A DNA stretch of 64,000 nucleotides from CAWJAP01 sp963834365 (lineage in GTDB: Bacteria; Acidobacteriota; Vicinamibacteria; Vicinamibacterales; Vicinamibacteraceae), in the NCBI GenBank assembly GCA_963834365.1, contig CAWIBS010000024.1:87658-151657 (forward strand). Reading direction: 5' to 3'. A program made the translations under genes and the position numbers. The notes below the pieces were generated by a model. The model made no database searches. It was not told the origin of the DNA and saw nothing but the letters and a program-made list of their open reading frames with translations. Shown piece by piece: positions 19,064-28,130 of this stretch; the first letter of the stretch is position 1, and every line of letters begins with the position of its first letter.

Positions 19064-21494
19064 GTGACCGTCATTGCCGATCTTCGCTATGCGGCGCGGG
19101 AATGGCGCCGCCGTCCGGGGTTCGCGCTCACCGCGATCCTCTCGCTGGCCCTCGGGATCGGCGCCACGAGCGCCGTGTTCAGCGTCGTCTACGGCGTCCT
19201 GATCAATCCCTTTCCCGTACGTGGGCGCCGAGCGCATGATGCAGCTCGCCCTGAGGGACACGGCCGGCCGTTTCCGCTATCCGGGGGCGACCGGTGCTCA
19301 GTTGGAGCAGCTTCGACAGGCACGGTCTGTCGAGAGCGTCGTGGGGGAGGATGGGTGGAACCTCACCACCACGGATGGCGACATCCCCGAAGACGTCGTC
19401 GCGTCATACATCTCGCCGAACGCGCCGAACCATTGGGGCGTGCCTGCCCTCATGGGACGCTGGCTCATCCCCGCTGACGCGCCTCCGGGTCAGGACCCGG
19501 CACGCGTGGTGGTGTTGAGCTACCAGTTCTGGCAACGCTACTACGCGGGCGATCCAGGAGTCGTCGGCCGCACGCTTCAACTCGTCCGCAAGAACTATCA
19601 GATCGTCGGCGTGATGCCGCCCCGGTTTCGCTGGCGCGAAGGCGACATCTACATGCCGCTCAAGGTGCGGCCCGAGCCCACTGTCTACTACGGCGTCACC
19701 CTCAAGATACGGCCGGGCGTTTCGATCGCGGCCGCCAACGCGGAGCTGCAGCCGGTCCTCCAGGAGTTCGCAAAGCAGACGCCCAACCGCTACCCGGACG
19801 AGTTCCGGGTGAACCTGCGCAGCATCATCGAGATGTATGCGCGGCCGATGGGGCCCAGGCTCTTTCTGCTGCTCGGCGCCGTGACGTCGCTGCTGCTCGT
19901 GGGCTGCGCCAACGTGTCGATCCTCCTCCTCGTGCGCGGGGCGCACCGCCAGCAGGAGCTCGCCGTGCGTGCGGCGCTCGGAGCCGCCCGTGTCCGCATC
20001 GTGCAGCAGTTGTTGACGGAGGCGCTGGCGATTGCCGTGGTCGGCGCGGCGCTGGGCGTGTTCATCGCCTGGAGAGGCCTGGCGCTGATCGTGGCGTGGG
20101 TGCCCACCAACTCGTTCGCGGCCGAATCGGTCATCGCGATGAACCTGCCCGTCCTGCTCTTCAGCACGGCCCTGGCGGTCATCACCGCGATCGTGTTCGG
20201 CGTCTGGCCGGCGCTGCAGCTGTCACGTCCCGACCTCGGCCGCGTGGTGCAGGCCAGCGCGCGACGGGTGATCGGCAGTTCGCAGGGGCGGCGGACCCAT
20301 CGCGTCATGATCGCCGTCCAGGTGGCGCTGACCCTGCTGATGTTGAGTGCGGCGGGCGCGGCGGGGAAGGGCTTCCTGCAGCTGGCGAACGCAGAGCTCG
20401 GATACGACCCACGGAACACGATGTCTCTGCCGATCCCCATCCATGACGGCACGTACCCGACTTGGAAGGAGCGGTCCGAGTACTTCGAGCGGCTCCGGGC
20501 CGCGGTCGCCTCCATGCCCCAGGTGGTGTCCGCGGGAATCTCGACCAACGCGACGCCGCCTGCCAACGGCGGCGACACGACCATCGAGATTCTCGCCAGC
20601 AGCGCGATCGAGAAGCCCGTCGCCCGGTCCAATTTCGTCAGCCCCGAGTATTTCTCCCTGCTCCAGATTCCGGTCGTGCAGGGACGCGTCTGGAGTCAGG
20701 ACGAAATCACGCGCGGCGCGCCCCTGGCCGTGATCAACCAGACGATGGCCCGGCAGCTCTGGCCGGGCGGCGATGCCATCGGCCGACAGATCAGGGCCCC
20801 GAACCTCAGGAACGAACCACCGTATTCGCCCGCGGCCGCCGGCGCCGATGGATGGCTGCAGATCATCGGCATCGTGGCCGACGCGCGCAACGACGGGCTG
20901 CGCAACCCGATCAAGCCAGCCTTCTACGTCCCCTACACGCTGAAGCTGCGGATGTTCACCCAGATCCTGGTACGCACGCGCGTGCCTCCCCTGTCCATCC
21001 TGCGCGATGTCCGCGCCGAGCTGGTTCGCGTCGATCGCGAACAGCAGGTCATGCGGGTACGGGACCTGGACGGGTGGATCACCAATCTTCCCGAGTACTC
21101 GCAACAGCGGCTGGTCGCGAGGCTCTTCGGCATCTTCTCGATCCTGGCGCTGGCGCTGTCGGCAGTGGGGCTCTACAGCGTCGTGTCCTACGGTGTCGCC
21201 ACACGGACCAACGAATTCGGCATCCGCATGGCGCTCGGGGCCAGGGCGCGCGACGTCGTCCGCATGGTGCTCTCGGGGACGTCCTGGACGGTCGGCGTCG
21301 GGCTGCTGGCCGGCGTGCTGCTGTGTCTGGCCTTCGACACCGTCGCGTCACAGTGGGTGACCGAAAGCTCGCGCGATCCACTGATTCTGGCTGGCGTGAC
21401 CCTCCTGCTGCTGGCCGTGGCCGTCATGGCGTGTCTTGCTCCCGCGCGGCGCGCGGCGTCGATCGATCCGATGGACGCCGTGCGACACGAGTAG
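19064..21494 (+). CDS. ADOP-type FtsX/MacB-like permease (one apparent frameshift near 19216)
   Basis: Removing one C from the CCC run near 19216 joins the GTG start at 19064 to the long frame, giving 809 residues. TM1 is PGFALTAILSLALGIGATSAVF, followed by the MacB-like domain (VVVLSYQFWQRYYAGDPGVVG, MPPRFRW). The first FtsX block (LLLVGCANVSILLLVRGAH, RAALGAARVRIVQQLLTEAL) precedes a second periplasmic domain. The second FtsX block (LALSAVGLYSVVSYGVATRT, IRMALGARARDVVRMVL) leads to the terminal IDPMDAVRHE. It is the same duplicated architecture as the other permeases here but without the extra N-terminal helical segment and without a nearby PadR gene. Cargo unknown. Confidence 0.86.
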
Positions 21495-21553
21495 CCGGGA
21501 TGCATGACGGGACGGACAATCTCGTCACAAGGGTCAACCCGTGATGACGCCGA

Positions 21554-22985
21554 TCAGCGTGCCAGTCCGGAGGACAATCGGCTTGCGAAGCAGTACATCG
21601 CTTCACGCGTGCGCACGTACAGTCGGCCGTTGGCGAGTGCGGGCGTCGCGCTGATCTCCTCCGCGAGGTCGTTCTGCGCGAGAATTTCCCACTGGCCGCC
21701 CGACTTGATCACCGTGATCTTGCCTTCGAGACTGGCGACGTACACTCGGCCGTCAGCGGCGACGGGTGACGCGTAGTATTCGCCGAGCGCGCCCGTGGCG
21801 CGGCCCTCCTTCAGCAGCGTGCCGGTGGCCGGGTCGAGCGCCGTGACGATGCCGCCGGTCTTCACCATGTAGTACACGCCTTGATAGAGCAGCGGCGCCG
21901 GGATGTAGGGCACGTTCTTCTGCACGCGCCACTGCACGGCCGTGCCGGGCAGCTGACCCCGCGCGGCGCCGGGTGTCATGGCGACCGAGCCCCACGCCCC
22001 CAGGCCCAATGCCCGCGCGACGCTCCACTCCGCCTCGGTGACGAACCCGTCGTCGCTCGTGTCAATCCAGCCGAAGTGTTCGCCGAGCTCCTTGTCCTGG
22101 AGGAGCTCCGCCCGGGAGATCCGGCCGTCCTTGTCCTTGTCGTATTGCGCGAGCGCCGACACCCACTGCGGCAGCCCTGGCTCGTTGCTGCCCGCCGTCG
22201 AGACGAACAGCGTGTCGCCCTGGGCGAGCGCGACACCCATCGAGCCGTTGGTACCGATCGGCGTCCACCAGCGATGCATTCCTGTCCCGAGGAGGTAGCT
22301 GTCGAGGCGCGTGGTGCCGATCGTGATGATTTCGGCGCGGCCCTGGGAGGGGCGGAAAATCGTCGGCGTCGCGTAGCCGATCGTGGCCGACGGCCGATCG
22401 GTCTTCCATCGAACCTGGCCCGTCGCGCGATCGAGCGCGAGCAGGTACGAGCCCCGGAGCTGGTCGATGAGCTGAATCACGAGGCCGTCGGCGATGATGG
22501 GCGACGCCGACATGCCGTAGAAGTTCTGAAACGGGCCCATCCGGTGCGACCACAGCACCCGCCCGTCGGGGCTCGTACGCCACCAGGCCGAAGTCGGCGA
22601 AGAAGGAGATGACGCCGCGCTCATCAGCCGCGGGCGTGGGCGAGGCCGGGTCGTTGGCCTTGTACGTCTCCGTCTTCCTCTCGCGGCGGAGGCCGTGGCG
22701 CCAGAGCGCCTTGCCCGTCCCGGCGTCGATTGCGATCGTGAGGAGCTCGTCGCCCTCGAGCCCGGTCAGGTAGAGCCGGGTGCCGGCGATGACCGGGGAA
22801 GACTGGCCGAACGGAACGGAGGTCTTCCACGCGACGTTTGTCGTCGGCGAGAACTCCGTCGGGTAGCCCGCCCCGTCGCCAATCCCCGACCCGTTCGGCC
22901 CGCGGAACTGCGGCCACTGGGCGTCGAGCCGGGCTGACACGCAGGCGAGGACACACGACAGAGCAACGGCCAATCGGCGAAGCAT
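21554..22985 (-). CDS. Secreted PQQ-like beta-propeller with inserted EF-hand pair (one apparent frameshift near 22570)
   Basis: Removing one C from a CCCC run near 22570 gives 476 residues from ATG 22985. The signal peptide is MLRRLAVALSCVLACVSARL and the mature start is AQWPQFRGPNGSGIG. PQQ-like blades flank an unusual insertion: DKDKDGRISRAEL and DTSDDGFVTEAEW are two canonical EF-hand loops (acidic residues at loop positions 1, 3, 5 and 12, glycine at 6). Blades resume after it (VTALDPATGTLLKEGRATG, GKITVIKSGGQWEILAQND). A calcium-dependent periplasmic propeller is likely; a catalytic role is not shown. It is convergent with the permease on its left. Confidence 0.8.
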
Positions 22986-23110
22986 GATGGATGAGGCTGG
23001 CATCATACCTGCGGTCGGGTTGGGAGGATTGAAGATGTGAGGTATGCACCGAGCCATTTGAGCGTTGGTGAGCGTCGCACAGGCGTTCCGCCAATTAGCG
23101 GTGGCAGCAC

Positions 23111-23260
23111 TCACTCGGACCGAAGTGCGACCATGGGATCTACTCGCGTGGCCCGGCGCGCGGGCAAGTACCCCGCGAGCGCAGCCATCGCGGACAGCAG
23201 GCAGACCGCTGTCACCATCGTCACCGGGTCGCGCGAGCACAACTCTAGGAATGCGCGGCC
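23111..23260 (-). pseudogene. C-terminal remnant of an ADOP-type permease
   Basis: The minus strand reads CSRDPVTMVTAVCLLSAMAA followed by LAGYLPARRATRVDPMVALR and ends in SE-stop at 23111. This is the last membrane helix and the conserved DPxxALR tail of ADOP permeases. Nothing of the remaining 750 or so residues is present: the sequence switches within about 25 bp to the end of the NHL/SMP-30-like gene. It is best read as a truncation left by a rearrangement. Confidence 0.75.
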
Positions 23261-23281
23261 CGCCACTGCCGTCGAATGCAG

Positions 23282-24180
23282 TTACTCAGGGGACGTCCCG
23301 AGTGTCGTGACTGTGCCGTCGCGGCCGACTTTGCGGACGCGTGGCGGTAATCGTGCTGCTCACTGTGAGCGTTCGTCCACTCGGCGACGTACAGGTCTTC
23401 GCCGTGCAGCGCAAGGCCGGTCGGTGACCACGGCGTCTCAGCATTCAGCACTGTTGACACGCGTCCGTTGGGATCGAGTTTGAGCACCGCGCGGCAACCG
23501 GTCGCAGCGAGGTAGATGTCGCCGCGTGGACTCACGACAAGGCCGCTCAAGAATGGTTCGTGAGTGCGAGGCATGTTTGGTGGCAAGTAGCGATCGCAGC
23601 CTGGGACCACGATCGATTGCCTCACGATCTTGAACGTGCCGTCGAGTGTCACCTTCAGAACGGCGCCGGGAGTAACGGCGTAAAGCGAGTCGTCCGGGCC
23701 GGACGCCAGCCCCTTGATCCCGCCGAGCTCGTCGGCGTGCGCTTTCAAGACGGGGGCGACGAGCGCGAGTTTACCGTCGGGGGAGAGCCGCCCGATTTGC
23801 AGTCCGCCCGGAACCATGCGGTCGTCATTGGTGACGTAATAAAGATTGCCGTCGCGGTGGATGACGAGAGGCGAGCCGCCATCGGACACCAACGCGAGTT
23901 CCGAGCCGGGAGGATCTCGATGCTTGAACCAGCGCGGCCAATGCTCGGACTGTTGAAAATCCATTCGCGAAAATTTGCGGTCGGCGTCCACGGCGAGCCA
24001 GTGTCCAGCTTCTCTGAGGACGATGGCGACCCTTCCGTCGGGAGTGAACTTCAGCAGGCCGCGGCTTATGTCGGCCACGAAGACGTTGCCTCGTGAATCG
24101 ACCACGATACCCGAGCCCGGGTGCGCGAGTGCACCGGATGAAAGCAGAGCCCAAAGCCCGATGAGCCACAGCGGTTTCAT
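23282..24180 (-). CDS. Secreted NHL/SMP-30-like beta-propeller protein (apparent frameshift near 23345)
   Basis: The corrected product is 299 residues from ATG 24180, with a signal peptide (MKPLWLIGLWALLSSGALAH). Blades follow: GIVVDSRGNVFVADISRGLL, HRDGNLYYVTNDDRMVPGG, GLASGPDDSLYAVTPGAVL, GLVVSPRGDIYLAATGCRAV and GLALHGEDLYVAEWTNAHSE. One base appears missing near 23345; restoring it ends the protein naturally at a TAA at 23282 (RKVGRDGTVTTLGTSPE). The uncorrected frame runs on to 23245 through unrelated residues. The fold suggests a periplasmic hydrolase/lactonase-like or binding protein; the SMP-30 metal ligands are not clear. GC is lower than in its neighbours and a permease remnant abuts its 3' end, so the gene may have been acquired. 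Confidence 0.72.
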
Positions 24181-24532
24181 CTGAGATGTGCGACGACGAT
24201 GCGAGGAACGCGAGAACGCCCAATCACGGCGTATCGCCGTGAGTGCTGTCAGCCGGCTCCAACACCCCGTCCTCGAGAGCGACATGACTGATTCCTTTCC
24301 GTGCGCCATCGGGCTGATCCGCCCAACGCCAGATAGGGCTTTAACACACCGACTACATCTACCACGACGGGATGTTCGTGTGCATCGCGTCGCCCGAGTC
24401 CGCCGAGCCGGACACCCTGGTCGTCATGAGGGATTTCGCCGACCGCGACGCGCTCACCGAGGAATATGACCGCTCGTCAATTCCCACGATGGAGATCGCG
24501 CAGTCCATCCGGCCGTGCCCTATCATCGCGGC
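24181..24532. other. Intergenic stretch with palindrome and truncated coding fragment
   Basis: Between the divergent NHL-like and DUF2891 genes. TCACGGCG-TAT-CGCCGTGA (24224-24242) is a perfect 8-bp inverted repeat about 44 bp upstream of the NHL-like gene and could be its operator. The right half (24345-24536) is a coding fragment described separately. Nothing else is evident. Confidence 0.5.
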
Positions 24533-24536
24533 ATGA
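24345..24536 (+). pseudogene. Truncated gene fragment, C-terminal part, function unknown
   Basis: An open stretch with strong third-position GC (DYIYHDGMFVCIASPESAEP, then DTLVVMRDFADRDALTEEYD) runs from about 24345 to a TGA at 24534-24536. That stop overlaps the ATG of the DUF2891 gene (ATGA). Upstream it ends at a TAA in the same frame. The only internal ATG, at 24372, has no ribosome binding site. It looks like the 3' end of a gene that lost its 5' part. I do not recognise the family. Confidence 0.45.
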
Positions 24537-25639
24537 TCCTGCCGCTCGCTCTCCTTCTCCTCGCCAGTCCCGCACAGCCATCTTCCCCGGCCACTGCACT
24601 CTGGTTGGGTCGATCCGCGGAGCTGGCGCTCGCCTGCGTTCACAGGGAGTACCCCAACAAGATCGCCCACGTGCTGAACGGCGACACCGACGTGAGGGCG
24701 CCGCACGAGCTGACGCCTGCGTTCTACGGATGCTACGACTGGCATTCGTCCGTGCACGGCCACTGGCTCCTGGCACGCGTCGCGCGCCTCCACGGACAGG
24801 CGCCGTTTGCGGCCCGTGCGCGAGCGGCACTCGACCGGAGCATCACCGCGGCGAATATCGCAGCGGAGGTGCGCTACCTGAAAGGAGCGGGTCGCGTCTC
24901 TTTCGAGAGACCGTACGGGCTGGCGTGGCTTCTTCAACTCCATGCCGAGCTGCACGAATGGGCAGCAGAGCGGCCGGCTGACAGGGACGTTCGAACGTGG
25001 GCAGAGACGCTCGAGCCGTTGACCAGCGTGGCGATCTCGCGGATCGCCGACTGGCTGCCGAAGCTGACGGCGCCGATTCGGATCGGCGAGCACTCGCAGA
25101 CGGCCTTTTCGTTCGGGTTGATGCTCGACTGGGCACGCGCGACGAGCGAGAAGAAACTGGAGGCGCTGCTGCTGTCTCGCTCGCGCGATTTCTACCTGAA
25201 CGATCGCGCGTGCCCGCTTGCCTACGAGCCGTCCGGCGAAGACTTCCTGTCACCCTGCCTGGCGGAGGCCGACCTGATGCGGCGCGTACTGCCGGAGGCG
25301 GAGTTCACGCGCTGGCTGCGCGAGTTCCTGCCGTCGTTGCCGACCGACGGTGGAGGCGGCTGGCTCGCGCCCGGCGTTGTGACCGACCCCACCGATCCGA
25401 AGCTTGGACATCTCTACGGACTGAACCTCTCGCGGGCGTGGATGCTCCAGGCAATCGCGCGAAGCCTTGTGGCGTCCGATCCGCGAGCCGCGGCGCTCAT
25501 GGCCGCCGCGCGTGTGCACACCACCGCTGGAATGACAGGCGTCACGGGGGAGCACTACGAAGGTGGCCACTGGCTGGGCACATTCGCCGTGTACCTCGAA
25601 TCCGGCCGTGGTCTGCCGGTTCAAGGCGCGAGACCGTAG
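24533..25639 (+). CDS. DUF2891 family protein
   Basis: A 368-residue protein from ATG 24533, with a signal-like start (MILPLALLLLASPAQPSSPA). Conserved features of the family are visible: YGCYDWHSSVHGHWLLARVA, then FERPYGLAWLLQLHAELHEW, GEHSQTAFSFGLMLDWAR, FLSPCLAEADLMRR and GEHYEGGHWLGTFAVYL. The spread of histidine, tryptophan and acidic residues resembles an alpha/alpha-barrel glycan-acting fold, but no activity is established. The start overlaps the stop of the preceding fragment. A TATCAT element 6 nt before the ATG could instead drive a leaderless transcript. Confidence 0.83.
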   Translation: MILPLALLLLASPAQPSSPATALWLGRSAELALACVHREYPNKIAHVLNGDTDVRAPHELTPAFYGCYDWHSSVHGHWLLARVARLHGQAPFAARARAALDRSITAANIAAEVRYLKGAGRVSFERPYGLAWLLQLHAELHEWAAERPADRDVRTWAETLEPLTSVAISRIADWLPKLTAPIRIGEHSQTAFSFGLMLDWARATSEKKLEALLLSRSRDFYLNDRACPLAYEPSGEDFLSPCLAEADLMRRVLPEAEFTRWLREFLPSLPTDGGGGWLAPGVVTDPTDPKLGHLYGLNLSRAWMLQAIARSLVASDPRAAALMAAARVHTTAGMTGVTGEHYEGGHWLGTFAVYLESGRGLPVQGARP

Positions 25640-25686
25640 CGAAGCCCCGTTACACCCGACCACCGGAAAGGCGATAATCGACGACC

Positions 25687-28069
25687 GTGCGCGGCACTCG
25701 CCGCCGGACATGAACTTTCGCACTATCGCGTGATTTCGCCGCTCGGCGCTGGCGGCATGGGCGAGGTCTATCTCGCGGAGGATCTGCGCCTTGGACGGAA
25801 GGTCGCGCTCAAGATCCTGTCGCGTGGGCTCACGGCCGACGAGCGACCGGGTCCGCCGGTTCCAGCAGGAAGCCCGCACGATTTCGGCGCTGAACCATCC
25901 GAACATCCTGACGATTCACGACGTCGGCCACGTCGGAGACGTGCATTTCATCGCCACGGAATACGTGGACGGGGAGACGTTGCGTGAAAGGCTGGCGACG
26001 CGCCGGATCGACGCGGCAGAAGCGCTCGAAATCGCGGTTCAGATCAGCCGCGCGCTGTCCGCGGCGCACGCCGCCGACATCGTCCATCGCGACGTGAAAC
26101 CCGAGAACGTGATGATCCGTCGAGACGGGTACACGAAGGTGCTCGATTTCGGGCTGGCGAAGCTCCGCGACACACGCCAGTCCGCTCGGCGCTGCGTCCG
26201 ACACTCCCACCGAGGTGCTCGTCGAAACGAACCCGGGCGTCATCATGGGCACGTTCAGGTACATGTCGCCGGAGCAGGCTCGCGGGCGTGAGGTGGATGG
26301 GCGCAGCGATCTGTTCTCACTCGGCGTCACGCTGTACGAGATGCTCTCGGGGCAGGTGCCGTTCGGTGGCGACACGGCCGCCGACGTGCTGGCCCGATTG
26401 ATCCATGACGATCCGGCGGCGGTTTCGACGATCGGGCCGGCGCCTCCCGCGCTCGATCCGATTGTGGCGCGCCTGCTGCGCAAGCAGCCCGAACACCGGT
26501 ATCAGAGTGCCGACGATCTCGTCTCCGACCTCAAGGCTGTCGCGCAGTCCGTCGAGCGGGCACGCGAAAGTGGCGCGATTCCACCGCCGGGCAGCGAGCA
26601 GACGATGCACGCGGAACGCTCCGAGCGGCGCGAGACGCCCGGGGACGGAACCCGCGGCGCTGCCAGGCGACGAGCGAAGCGCAGCGTGGATTCGCTCGCC
26701 GTGCTGCCGCTCGAGAATCTCAGTCGTGACGAAAACCTCGACTATCTGACCGACGGGCTCACCGAAAGCCTGATCAACAACCTGTCGAAGCTGCCGCGGA
26801 TCAAGGTGATGGCGCGGAGCACCGTGTTCCGCTACAAAGGTCGTGCGACGGACCCTCAAAGGATCGGTCAAGACCTCGGCGTTCGGGCCGTTCTGACCGG
26901 ACGCGTGCTGCTGCGCGACGAGAGCCTGACGATTGGCGCGGAGCTGGTCGACGTCGTCGACGGTTCTCAGCTGTGGGGCGCGCAGTTCAGCCGCCGGCCG
27001 GCCGACATTTTCAGCATTCAGGAGGAGATTTCGCGCGAGATTACCGAGCATCTGCGGGTTCGCCTGACGCCCGCCGAGCGCAAGCCGCTGGTGCGGGGCC
27101 CCGCCGCCAGCGCCTATCAGCTCTATCTGAAGGGCCGCTACTTCCTCAATCAGCGCGGGCCGGGGCCCGTCGACAAGGCGCGCGATCTGTTCGAGCAGGC
27201 AATCGCCGCCGACCCGGGATTCGCGCTGGCCCACGCGGGTCTCGCGGACAGTCATGCCATCTCGGCCACGTTGTTGGGTGCGACCGGCCGGGAGCGTGCG
27301 ATCCAGCGGGCGCGAGCCGCGGCGAATCGTGCGATCGAGCTGGATGAGGCCGTCGCCGAAGCTCACGCGTCGCTCGCGTTCGTCAAGTTCCGCTTCGACT
27401 GGGACTGGACGGGTGCGGAAATCGAGTTCAAGCGGGCGCTCGCCCTGAATCCGGGTGATGCCCAGACGCGGTACTGGTTCGGGCTGTTTCTCGCGTCGCG
27501 AGGCCGACTGGATCTCGCGCTCGAGGAAATGCTGCGGGCGCGTGACGTCGACCCGCTGTCGTCGGTCGTCCTGACGGGATTGGGCCGCGTCCACCACTTC
27601 GCCGGGCGCTATCCGCAGGCGATGCAGTTGTTCCGGCAGGTGCTGAAGGCCGATCCGCGATTCGTCGGCGCCGGTTTCGGCCTGACGCTGACGCTGCTGG
27701 CGACACGCGCGTTCGCCGAGGCGGATGCGCAAGTCGATCGGCTCCTCGAACAGCTTCCGAACAATCCGATAGGGATCTTGTTGCGAGGGACGACCGCAGC
27801 GTTGGCCGGGCGCCGGGCCGACGCCGAGCGGGCGCTTGCGACCCTCACGGCTCCGATCGATGCGACCATGACTCCAGCCGACAACCTCGCCGTGCTCGTC
27901 GTCTTTGCTTGGCGATTACGATCAGGCCTTGCGCTGGCTGAAACCAGCGTGCGAACAGCGCGGCTCGAGCCTTCCGTTCGTCCAGGTCGAGCCCACACTT
28001 GGCTCGCTGACCCGCGATCCCCGGTGCCTCGAATTGCTGCGGCAGTACGATTTGCTGAACGAACCGTGA
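25687..28069 (+). CDS. Serine/threonine protein kinase with TolB/CyaB-like domain and TPR repeats (four apparent frameshifts)
   Basis: The gene needs one extra base removed near 25696, 25847, 26172 and 27907, giving 792 residues from GTG 25687. Kinase features: glycine loop GAGGMGEVY, lysine in VALK, catalytic HRDVKPENVMI, DFGLAKL and FRYMSPEQARG. From about residue 330 there is a domain like that beside adenylate cyclase CyaB or TolB (SLAVLPLENLSRDENLDYLT, VMARSTVFRYKG, LTGRVLLRDESLTIGAEL). At least five TPR units follow. No transmembrane helix is evident, so it is probably cytosolic. GATAAT 8 nt before the GTG suggests a leaderless or very short leader. The uncorrected C-terminus after about 27907 is spurious; the true end (LLRQYDLLNEP) is at 28069. 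Confidence 0.83.
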
Positions 28070-28130
28070 ACGCCGTCACGACGCAGGTCCGGCCGCGCGT
28101 CTGAACCGTCTCCGCTGTCCGTGACGGATC

